5,181 nucleotides of DNA from an uncultured Cytophagaceae bacterium (lineage in GTDB: Bacteria > Bacteroidota > Bacteroidia > Cytophagales > Microscillaceae): NCBI GenBank assembly GCA_937899305.1, contig CALDJV010000018.1, positions 1-5,181 on the forward strand, in the 5' to 3' direction. Below, piece after piece: positions 1 through 5,181 of the stretch. Under the pieces are notes generated by a model that saw only the letters and a program-made list of their open reading frames with translations, was not told the origin of the DNA and did no database searches. Numbering within the stretch: position 1 is the first letter of the stretch; each line of letters begins with the position of its first letter. The position numbers and the translations under genes were made by a program.

Positions 1-418
1 ATACCGTATTGGCAATCAAAACCTCCATGGTTCCATTGTCTTTTTGTTGGTAAACGGGTTTGCGAGCCGTAATGGTAATATCGTCTAGGGCTAGGTCTTG
101 AACCATGAGGTTACCAAGTGTGATTACCGGGTTGCCTTGGTATTTGACGCGCAACCATCGTGGTTCAAACTCCAACGAGGAAAACTTGAGCAGTACTTCC
201 TGGTGGGTGATGTCTTTCAAGATAAAACTGCCTTGTTGAAAAAAAGCGCCCTTGATAAGAGTAGAATCTTGGGGATGGAGTGCCAAAACATTACCTGAGG
301 GAAAATAACCACTTTTGGTTTGTACTTTGCCCGTGATGGTATAATGGAGTTGCCCTAATGCATGCTTTGCATCTAAAAGGAAGGAGAGACATAAAATGGC
401 GAAAATTATTTTTTTCAT
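1..418 (-). CDS. Outer-membrane beta-barrel / TonB-dependent receptor-like protein, N-terminal part (runs off left edge)
   Basis: An uninterrupted minus-strand frame starts at the ATG at 418-416 and gives 139 residues before the window ends, so the C-terminus is missing. Residues 1-22 form a signal peptide: MKK, a hydrophobic core (IIFAILCLSFLL), and a likely cleavage near ALG|Q. Residues about 26-110 look like the small beta-sandwich (CarboxypepD_reg-like) domain found at the N-terminus of many Bacteroidota receptors: TGKV near 29-32, a DSTLIKGAF stretch at 51-59, then GSFILKDI at 63-70. Residues 111-139 (LDDITITARKPVYQQKDNG and on) resemble the linker into the plug of the OMP_b-brl_3 / TonB-receptor family, where 'vtVtakkP.ye.k.d.tvvnV' is usual. 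The expected role is an outer-membrane protein, perhaps for uptake or surface assembly; the substrate cannot be told. It is divergent from the kinase operon and shares its 194-bp upstream region. The family call rests on the N-terminal pattern only, as no barrel is visible. Confidence 0.82.
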   Translation of the reverse strand, partial: MKKIIFAILCLSFLLDAKHALGQLHYTITGKVQTKSGYFPSGNVLALHPQDSTLIKGAFFQQGSFILKDITHQEVLLKFSSLEFEPRWLRVKYQGNPVITLGNLMVQDLALDDITITARKPVYQQKDNGTMEVLIANTV

Positions 419-440
419 GAGATTTGGTTTTGATATAACA

Positions 441-448
441 CAAAACTA
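441..448 (-). promoter_or_regulatory. Candidate Bacteroidota -7 promoter element for the left outer-membrane gene
   Basis: On the minus strand this reads TAGTTTTG, a full match to the TAnnTTTG -7 consensus of the Bacteroidota primary sigma factor. It lies 22 bases upstream of the ATG at 418, giving a short leader of about 15 bases. At the expected -33 distance there is only a T-run (TTTTTT, complement of 468-473) rather than a clear TTG, so the match is one-sided. An 8-base motif with two free positions is also expected by chance now and then. Confidence 0.35.
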
Positions 449-489
449 GGTGGGAGGGAAAGCCAGGAAAAAATAATAGCTCAACGCTT

Positions 490-535
490 GGTTTGGGTAG
501 ATAGAAAGCTTTTTACGGGTTTGGTAGACCCAAAC
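490..535. promoter_or_regulatory. Candidate operator repeats in the divergent intergenic region
   Basis: GGTTTGGGTAGA (490-501) is repeated almost exactly as GGTTTGGTAGA (518-528), with starts 28 bp apart. GTTTGGGT (491-498) also has an exact inverted copy, ACCCAAAC (528-535). The group lies about 75-120 bp upstream of the kinase ATG and 70-115 bp upstream of the divergent outer-membrane gene, a plausible place for a regulator binding site serving either direction. LytTR regulators bind imperfect direct repeats, but usually closer together than here, and these sequences do not match the published LytTR consensus well. Assignment to the adjacent regulator is speculation. Confidence 0.25.
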
Positions 536-562
536 TCTGGAAGTGTAGGGAGTTGAGGGGGG

Positions 563-593
563 ATTGGTCGATAATATCGTATCGGAAACCAAT
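563..593 (+). promoter_or_regulatory. Imperfect inverted repeat (leader hairpin or operator) upstream of the kinase
   Basis: ATTGGT (563-568) pairs with ACCAAT (588-593), and the adjoining CGATA (569-573) pairs with TATCG (580-584). The result is an 11-bp stem broken by a 3-base GAA bulge, with a 6-base loop. A nested alternative, CGATA-A-TATCG (569-579), is a perfect small palindrome on its own. The element ends 19 bases before the ATG at 613 and is followed by an A/T-rich tract. It may be an operator, an mRNA leader structure affecting translation, or a weak attenuator; the sequence cannot decide. Its position inside the possible TTG-started extension of the kinase frame argues that this stretch is leader rather than coding. 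Confidence 0.35.
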
Positions 594-612
594 TTTAAAT
601 TATTTTTGCCTT

Positions 613-1683
613 ATGTTAAAAGAGAAAATACGAGCGTGCTATCAAAAAACCTGGTGTAGGCACCTGCTGTTTTGGGTCTTGGTATTTTGGTGTTATAGTT
701 TAAGCATGTTAGATTACTATGGCTCTATGCGAGAAATATTTATCACCTATGGCTTTAGGGTAACCCTCCAGTGCATTGCTACTTATATTTGTCTTTTGCT
801 CATTTTGCCTCGTTATTTATTGCGTAAAAATATAGCGGAGTTGATTACTTCGTTTTTGTTGGTATTGTTTGTGGTCCACTGGGTCGCTACTACTTGGCGT
901 ATATTTTATCTGGAGCCTACCTACACTGTGACTTATCTAAATTGCACCGCAAAATTTGCCCATCTTACTTATTGGCAACGTATTTTTGATGTTCAAAGAC
1001 TCTTTTTTCAAACTCCGGTTAACTACCTGCAACCCACTTTTATTCTCATTGCGATCCAGTATTACAGCCGTCTTCAAAAGCTAGCTGAACTGGGTGAACG
1101 TAAAAAATTGGCCGAACTACAAGTTTTAAAACATCAACTCAATCCTCACTTTTTATTTAATACATTGAATAACTTGTATACTTTGGCCCTCAAAAAATCA
1201 GACATCACTCCAGAGGTAATCAGCCGCCTTTCCGATATTTTAGATTATACGCTTTATCGTTGCAACGATCAATATGTATCTATAGACAAAGAAATAGAAC
1301 TGATTGAAAATTACCTGACGCTAGAGAAAATCCGCTATGGCAAAAGGGTGTTGATCAATTTTGAAACTTCTCTGGACAGGCAACTACCGATTGCCCCTTT
1401 GCTGTTATTGACCTTCATAGAAAATGCGTTTAAACATGGGGTAAGTCAAGAAATCAATCAAGCCACCATTGACATTGCTCTGCAAACCACTGATGCGTAC
1501 ATTGCTTTTTCGGTGAAAAACTCGATTCCATTCACACATTTGCCAAGTGTCTCTCAAAAGGAACCGATTGGCCTTACCAATGTCAAAAAGCAACTAGAGC
1601 TCTTATACAACAATGCTTATGAACTCACCATTGATCATACACGTGATAACTATTTGGTACAATTAAATATTCAGGCCACATGA
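613..1683 (+). CDS. LytS/YehU-type membrane sensor histidine kinase
   Basis: This 356-residue protein is a sensor kinase that should autophosphorylate on histidine and pass phosphate to the response regulator encoded next. The N-terminal half carries about four membrane helices (roughly residues 17-35, 47-67, 76-96 and 138-154) and no large periplasmic domain, so the signal is probably sensed in or near the membrane. A short charged linker (LAELGERKKLAELQ) leads to the His_kinase domain with the family signature QLNPHFLFNTLNNL; the phospho-acceptor is His179. The ATP-binding domain has the N-box ENAFKHG (270-276) and a G-box IGLTNV (about 319-324). The glycine usually found just before this G-box is absent (KEPIGL). 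I chose ATG 613 because the frame upstream is open only to a TTG at 553, that extension is not family-like, and it overlaps an inverted repeat. There is no clear Shine-Dalgarno, as is usual in Bacteroidota. The TGA stop overlaps the ATG of the next gene. The signal sensed is unknown. Confidence 0.94.
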   Translation: MLKEKIRACYQKTWCRHLLFWVLVFWCYSLSMLDYYGSMREIFITYGFRVTLQCIATYICLLLILPRYLLRKNIAELITSFLLVLFVVHWVATTWRIFYLEPTYTVTYLNCTAKFAHLTYWQRIFDVQRLFFQTPVNYLQPTFILIAIQYYSRLQKLAELGERKKLAELQVLKHQLNPHFLFNTLNNLYTLALKKSDITPEVISRLSDILDYTLYRCNDQYVSIDKEIELIENYLTLEKIRYGKRVLINFETSLDRQLPIAPLLLLTFIENAFKHGVSQEINQATIDIALQTTDAYIAFSVKNSIPFTHLPSVSQKEPIGLTNVKKQLELLYNNAYELTIDHTRDNYLVQLNIQAT

Positions 1684-2375
1684 TTTATAAATGTTTAGTA
1701 GTAGACGATGAAGAATTAGCCCGAGAACTGATCATTGATCACCTGTCTAAATTGAGTGAATTTGAGTTGGTAGCGGCTTGCGCCAGTGCCATTGAGGCCA
1801 GAATGCTGCTCAAACAAAACAAGATAGACCTTATTTTCCTGGATATTGAGATGCCAGTGCTCAGAGGAACCGATTTCTTTAAACACTTACTATATCCTCC
1901 CAAGGTGATTTTTACCACCGCCTATCGCGACTATGCCGTAGAAGGTTTCGAACTAAATGCAGTAGATTATCTTTTGAAGCCCATCACATTCGATCGTTTC
2001 TTTAGGGCGGTAGATAAGTTTTTAGATCAACAACCACCTGTCAACGCTTCCTCACAAACGGTCGCCAAGCAGCCCCATATTTTTATTAGAAAAGACCGCA
2101 AACAGGTAAAACTTTTCTTACACGAGATTGTCTACATCGAGAGCTTAAAAGATTATATTCAAATACACCTGCTTGATCATAAGCATGTGGTTAAGTACAG
2201 CCTCACCTCTTTTATGACCCTATTAGATCAGCGTTTCATGCAGGTACACCGCTCCTATATCATCAATATTGATAAAGTGACCGCCTATACCAAACATGAC
2301 GTAGAACTTGGCCTGATCGAAATTCCTATCGGAGAAAACTACAAGCAAACCACTCAAAAACACTTTCAGGCTTGA
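1680..2375 (+). CDS. LytTR-family response regulator (LytR/AlgR type)
   Basis: This 231-residue cytoplasmic transcription regulator is the partner of the upstream kinase. Residues 1-118 are a receiver domain with the acidic pair D9/D10, the phospho-acceptor D55 in the DLIFLDIEMP motif, T80 in the FTTAY strand, and the conserved K100 in LLKPI. After a short polar linker (about 118-132), residues 133-231 form a LytTR DNA-binding domain. Visible signatures include IFIRKDRKQVKL, EIVYIESLKDYIQIHL and FMQVHRSYIINIDKV, and the end is close to the usual IPIGENYK pattern. The length is typical for the family and all key residues are present. The start codon lies in an ATGA overlap with the kinase stop, which implies one transcript and translational coupling. 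Target genes cannot be read directly; the operon's own upstream region and the divergent outer-membrane gene are natural candidates by position. A strong hairpin follows 27 bases after the stop. Confidence 0.96.
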   Translation: MIYKCLVVDDEELARELIIDHLSKLSEFELVAACASAIEARMLLKQNKIDLIFLDIEMPVLRGTDFFKHLLYPPKVIFTTAYRDYAVEGFELNAVDYLLKPITFDRFFRAVDKFLDQQPPVNASSQTVAKQPHIFIRKDRKQVKLFLHEIVYIESLKDYIQIHLLDHKHVVKYSLTSFMTLLDQRFMQVHRSYIINIDKVTAYTKHDVELGLIEIPIGENYKQTTQKHFQA

Positions 2376-2402
2376 TAGGTAGTGGTGAAAAATTCCTGAT
2401 CC

Positions 2403-2458
2403 TAGCGAAAGTAGGTGCTTGTGATCAAGTACAACAGCACAAGTACCTGCTTTCGCTA
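2403..2458. terminator. Long hairpin between convergent genes, probable (possibly bidirectional) terminator
   Basis: The arm at 2403-2423 pairs with 2438-2458 along all 21 positions. As RNA read from the plus strand, 19 are Watson-Crick pairs and two are G-U wobbles, closing a 14-base loop (2424-2437). It starts 27 bases after the regulator stop and lies about 115 bases downstream of the 2TM gene stop on the other strand, so it sits where a shared terminator would be. The T-rich tract is weak: on the plus strand only ATTTG follows, and on the minus strand a TTTTT run comes about 10 bases after the stem. It may therefore act in a factor-dependent manner, as an mRNA 3'-end stabiliser, or be a copy of a dispersed palindromic repeat. 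Confidence 0.6.
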
Positions 2459-2572
2459 TCATTTGAACTAAACGATCATCAACATGATAAGGTCGAAGTT
2501 TTGACTATGCTAGATGCCATCAAGCAGTAAGCAAATCAAAAGACTTGTCGGTCCCATTGTTTTAGAAAAACC

Positions 2573-2860
2573 TTATCCTTGCAAAAATGTTGGTTTCTCT
2601 CGCCCCGTAAGCACCCAGCGTAAGCCAGGAGTAGAGGCCGCATCAGAGACAATGCCAATGCCCCAACCCATTAGTGGCCATATAAACCACAAATGAGTGG
2701 GATTGGTAAGTAAGTTGACGATGATTAGGCCAGCATTGACCAACACATAAGTGAGTAAGTGGATAAAAAAGCCCCGGAGACGGTCAATTTTTGAAACATT
2801 GGTATTGAAATTATCCTTGTTTGAACAAGATTTATAAAATCGGTTTTGGTGATTACACAT
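2573..2860 (-). CDS. Small 2TM-domain membrane protein
   Basis: This 95-residue protein carries the 2TM domain common in Bacteroidota as a stand-alone protein or fused to LytS-type kinases. After a polar, Asn/Lys-rich N-terminus (residues 1-24), the domain opens with KIDRLRGFFIHLLTYVLVN, forming a first helix at about 31-51. A turn with the typical NLLTNP sequence follows, then a second helix at about 57-74 (LWFIWPLMGWGIGI). Both helices match the family well. The tail after residue 71 (SDAASTPGLRW and on) does not look like the usual end, which tends to hold a phenylalanine-rich segment and a charged WEERKI-like helix, so the C-terminus is divergent or altered. The function of the domain is not established; it probably lies in the inner membrane. 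The ATG at 2860 is the only Met before the domain, and an A/T-rich leader with no Shine-Dalgarno precedes it. The gene is convergent with the kinase-regulator operon, and a heptamer repeat array begins 25 bases upstream of its start. Confidence 0.8.
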   Translation of the reverse strand: MCNHQNRFYKSCSNKDNFNTNVSKIDRLRGFFIHLLTYVLVNAGLIIVNLLTNPTHLWFIWPLMGWGIGIVSDAASTPGLRWVLTGREKPTFLQG

Positions 2861-2884
2861 AAAATAAATTGGTTATAGTTTTTT

Positions 2885-3003
2885 TAGTTAGTAGTCAGTA
2901 GTTGGTAGTTTTTTTTAGTCCACGGTCGACGGTCAATAGTCCACAGTTTTTTAGTCAGTAGTTGGTAGTTTTATTTGGTCGATAGTCAATGGTCCATAGT
3001 TTT
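2885..3003. repeat. Degenerate heptamer tandem array (TAGTCNN-like) in two higher-order blocks
   Basis: The stretch divides into consecutive 7-bp units of the form (T/C)(A/G)GT(C/T)NN: TAGTTAG, TAGTCAG, TAGTTGG, a T-extended TAGTTTT, TAGTCCA, CGGTCGA, CGGTCAA, TAGTCCA, CAGTTTTT, then again TAGTCAG, TAGTTGG, TAGTTTTATT, TGGTCGA, TAGTCAA, TGGTCCA, TAGTTTT. The three units at 2892-2912 recur identically at 2952-2972 (21 bp, 60-bp offset), and the second half of each block repeats less exactly. The register is kept apart from T-rich insertions that punctuate the blocks. The array lies between the 3' end of the right-hand receptor gene and the 5' end of the 2TM gene, both on the minus strand. It has no coding potential. 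Similar heptamer-like intergenic repeats are, as I recall, frequent in some Bacteroidota genomes; the function is unknown. Confidence 0.8.
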
Positions 3004-3072
3004 ATATCGCTTTGCGCAACCATTTAGCCTTTTAACAATCAGCCGAAGGCGGAACAATAGACAAAGAGACCC

Positions 3073-5181
3073 TTAAAAAAGAATCCTCCACTGCACCAAA
3101 GGAAAGAGCCCTAACTGGTAGGTAGTTTGAATACCTCGCGCCACAGGGTTGTAAGAAAACGTAAATACATTTTGGCGATTGGTAATGTTCTGAATATCTA
3201 TAAACCACTCCTGAGTAATGCGCTTGCCTTGCATCTTGAAGCCCAACTTGAAATCCAAGCGAAAATAATCGTCGAGTTTTTGATTGTAAGCTTCCTCATA
3301 AATGAGTACTTCCTGATTCTGAGTCTGTGAGGCAGCCAAATCAATTGGGATGACCCGACGACCACCCGCATAAGTCGCTTTCAGGTCAAGAGCCAAGGTA
3401 TTTTTCTTGCCAATTTTCCATTCTTTCCCAAACAGTCCATTGGTTACAAAATTGCCATTAAAGGCCGTATTGCGCTCTACTCCGTCAAAGCCCTTGTATT
3501 TGGATTCAAAAAAGGAACCGGTTACCAGAAAATAATATCCTTTGCTGTAAAACTTCTCCAGGGTGATTTCTACTCCATAGTTTACTCCCGTACCCTCGTT
3601 TACCATATTGTCTCTTACTGGGATGCCAAAATCAGTTCCGGCATTGACCAACGAAAACTGAGGGAGTGAAGGATCTACCGGAATATTGCTCAGCTGTTGA
3701 TAATAAGCTTCTACTTTGAACCTGAGATTGGGCGACAGCGAATTGTCGTACCCCAATACCAAGTGGTTGCTTTGGGTAAAGTCAAGGTTTTCGTTGGTGC
3801 GGATGCCTGTACCTTCTTGTTCGCGAAAATAGACTTGCAATGGTTGCAACTGGCTATGCATTCCTGCTCCAATACTGATAGACTGGGTAGGAGTGAAGCT
3901 GTATTTCAAAGCTGCCCGAGGCTCTATGGCATTGACATTATTGAGCAAAAACTGTTGGTAATGTACCCCAGCATTCAGAGTCAGTTGGTCATTGAAACGG
4001 TGCTGCCATTGAAAATACCCCCTGAGCAATGCATTGCCTCCGTCAAAGTTTTGGAACCTACGAAAACGACTGCCATTGTTCACCAAAAAGCTATCCACCA
4101 TGGAAGTTTGGTACCAGTCCAAAATGACTCCCACATTGAGGTTATTACGGGCATTGATTTTATGGTTGATCTGCTCACGCAACGTATATTTTACCTGCTT
4201 GAAGTCACGAGCTCCCCGATAAATCAATTGACTCACCTCTCGGGAGATGTCGTCTCGTACTACAGAATCGATGGTGACCCCTTCGGTGGCGCGCGATACG
4301 GCCAAGTTGAGCTGAGAAAAAGTGTTTTTGTTAAAAAAGTACAAGTGGGTAAACCCTACTACCCCCATACTGGTTTTTTGACGAATGTCGTCAGAACTTT
4401 GGGTAAACAAATCGTTGGGGTCAAATTTGGTTTCACTAGATAGCAAGTTAATATTGCTAAATCCACCCACACCAAATACCGAGAAACGTCCCGCATTTTT
4501 CGTAGGAATATCCACTTTAAAGGACAAATCCTGATAATTAGGAACCGCAGTTCCGGTACCAAAACTAATGCCCACTGCACTGAACAAAGCCAGGGTAGAG
4601 TAACGATAGTTGACCAAATAAGTGGCATTGGAATTTTTAGAAAAAGGACCCTCGGCTCCGAGTTCCAATCCGTTGAATCCAATTTGAGCCATGTATTCCC
4701 GTTTGGTGTTGTTTCCGGTGCGCATTTGTAGGTCAAACACCCCCGATACGGCATTTCCATATTCGGCAGGAAAGGCCCCAGTCAAAAAATCAGAGTTGGC
4801 CAACGTATTGTAATTCAACATACTTACTGGTCCACCCGTGGTACCCAGGGCGCCAAAATGACTCGGGTTGGGGATGTCGATGCCATCCAAGCGCCACAAC
4901 AATCCAGTGGGAGAGTTTCCGCGAATAATGATATCGTTTCGGCTGTCATTGGAACCACTCACCCCGGCAAAGTTTTGAGCCATGCGCGAAGGATCGTTTC
5001 GGCTTCCGGCATAGCGAGAAGTTTCTTCTATGGTAAACCCTCGGGCACTCAACAAAGCCATGTCGTTGTTGGTACGGGTTTTATCTTTTTCGGCCTTGAT
5101 CACGATCTCTTCACCCATTTCAATCGATTCTTGCAAAGCCAGGTTGAGAACCGTTTGTTTCCCGGCATCTACCAATATATT
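3073..5181 (-). CDS. TonB-dependent outer-membrane receptor, C-terminal 702 residues (start beyond right edge)
   Basis: The minus-strand frame is open from the right edge to the TAA at 3075-3073, giving 702 residues without a true start; the first visible residues, NILVDAGKQTVLNL, are the end of a CarboxypepD_reg-like domain. A TonB-box-like EEIVIKA lies near visible residues 24-30. The plug domain follows (about 47-156): DPSRMAQNFAGVSG, NDIIIRGNSPTGLLWRLDG and IDIPNPSHFG, ending in EYGNAVSGVFDLQMRTG. The rest (about 160-702) is the beta-barrel, made of alternating aromatic-rich strands and polar loops, and it ends in LGLFPLVQWRILF with a terminal Phe, the usual outer-membrane assembly signal. 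This type imports or binds a ligand using TonB energy; it is shorter than SusC-type receptors and no SusD-like partner is visible, so the substrate is unknown. About 100 residues (signal peptide and most of the N-terminal domain) should lie outside the window. No frameshift or internal stop is seen, and no clear terminator follows the stop. Confidence 0.94.
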   Translation of the reverse strand, partial: NILVDAGKQTVLNLALQESIEMGEEIVIKAEKDKTRTNNDMALLSARGFTIEETSRYAGSRNDPSRMAQNFAGVSGSNDSRNDIIIRGNSPTGLLWRLDGIDIPNPSHFGALGTTGGPVSMLNYNTLANSDFLTGAFPAEYGNAVSGVFDLQMRTGNNTKREYMAQIGFNGLELGAEGPFSKNSNATYLVNYRYSTLALFSAVGISFGTGTAVPNYQDLSFKVDIPTKNAGRFSVFGVGGFSNINLLSSETKFDPNDLFTQSSDDIRQKTSMGVVGFTHLYFFNKNTFSQLNLAVSRATEGVTIDSVVRDDISREVSQLIYRGARDFKQVKYTLREQINHKINARNNLNVGVILDWYQTSMVDSFLVNNGSRFRRFQNFDGGNALLRGYFQWQHRFNDQLTLNAGVHYQQFLLNNVNAIEPRAALKYSFTPTQSISIGAGMHSQLQPLQVYFREQEGTGIRTNENLDFTQSNHLVLGYDNSLSPNLRFKVEAYYQQLSNIPVDPSLPQFSLVNAGTDFGIPVRDNMVNEGTGVNYGVEITLEKFYSKGYYFLVTGSFFESKYKGFDGVERNTAFNGNFVTNGLFGKEWKIGKKNTLALDLKATYAGGRRVIPIDLAASQTQNQEVLIYEEAYNQKLDDYFRLDFKLGFKMQGKRITQEWFIDIQNITNRQNVFTFSYNPVARGIQTTYQLGLFPLVQWRILF

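Noticed and set aside
98..298. A 66-codon plus-strand frame opposite the left outer-membrane gene
   Set aside because: The minus strand encodes a signal peptide and a family-like N-terminal domain through this region without a stop, so the plus frame is a shadow.
553..612. TTG-initiated 20-residue extension of the histidine kinase
   Set aside because: The extension is not family-like, the purine-rich AGGGAG abuts the TTG instead of being spaced from it, and an inverted repeat occupies the stretch. ATG 613 gives a normal start just before the first helix.
2514..2696. A 60-codon plus-strand frame after the regulator
   Set aside because: It overlaps the 3' half of the 2TM gene on the opposite strand and shows no recognisable features.
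2885..3003. CRISPR array interpretation of the repeats
   Set aside because: The repeat unit is 7 bp and contiguous, with no unique spacers of regular length and no cas genes nearby.
3004..3072. Possible terminator for the right-hand receptor gene
   Set aside because: Only a 3-bp GCC/GGC stem and a short TTGCGCAA palindrome are present, with no stable hairpin plus T-run, so it cannot be supported.
3697..4443. A 248-codon open frame on the plus strand opposite the TonB-dependent receptor
   Set aside because: It lies wholly antisense to a well-supported barrel gene, has no recognisable domain, and its composition is what a mirrored barrel gene gives. It is a coding shadow.
4359..4760. A 133-codon minus-strand frame inside the receptor gene
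   Set aside because: It is an alternative frame of the same strand as the receptor; the receptor frame carries the plug and early-barrel motifs here and is unbroken.

Overview
The window looks like chromosomal DNA from a Bacteroidota bacterium, most likely a Cytophagales-type marine or environmental organism. The evidence is a CarboxypepD_reg-like/TonB-dependent receptor architecture, a LytS-LytTR two-component pair, a small 2TM-domain protein (a family typical of Bacteroidota), A/T-rich leaders without clear Shine-Dalgarno sequences, and moderate to low GC. The lineage is inferred from gene families only; no rRNA or other phylogenetic marker is present.

Layout: (1) bases 1-418, minus strand, hold the N-terminal 139 residues of a secreted outer-membrane beta-barrel/TonB-receptor-like protein that continues past the left edge. 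(2) Bases 419-612 are a divergent intergenic region with a candidate promoter for the left gene and two sets of inverted or direct repeats in front of the kinase gene. (3) Bases 613-1683 and 1680-2375, plus strand, form an ATGA-overlapping operon: a four-helix LytS/YehU-type membrane histidine kinase followed by a LytTR response regulator. (4) Bases 2376-2572 lie between convergent genes and carry a 21-bp-stem hairpin, probably a terminator. (5) Bases 2573-2860, minus strand, encode a 95-residue 2TM-domain protein. (6) Bases 2885-3003 are an array of degenerate 7-bp repeats (TAGTCNN-like) arranged in two higher-order blocks. (7) Bases 3073-5181, minus strand, encode the C-terminal 702 residues of a TonB-dependent receptor whose start lies beyond the right edge.

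How the parts may work together: kinase and regulator almost certainly form one signalling pair, with translational coupling at the overlap. The divergent outer-membrane gene shares its upstream region with the kinase operon and is the most natural candidate target, but this is inference from position. The 2TM protein and the right-hand receptor are both on the minus strand, separated by the repeat array; nothing in the sequence shows that they are co-regulated.

I see no convincing novel defence, mobile or RNA system. The most interesting non-genic signals are the heptamer array, the long intergenic hairpin and the inverted repeats just upstream of the kinase start.
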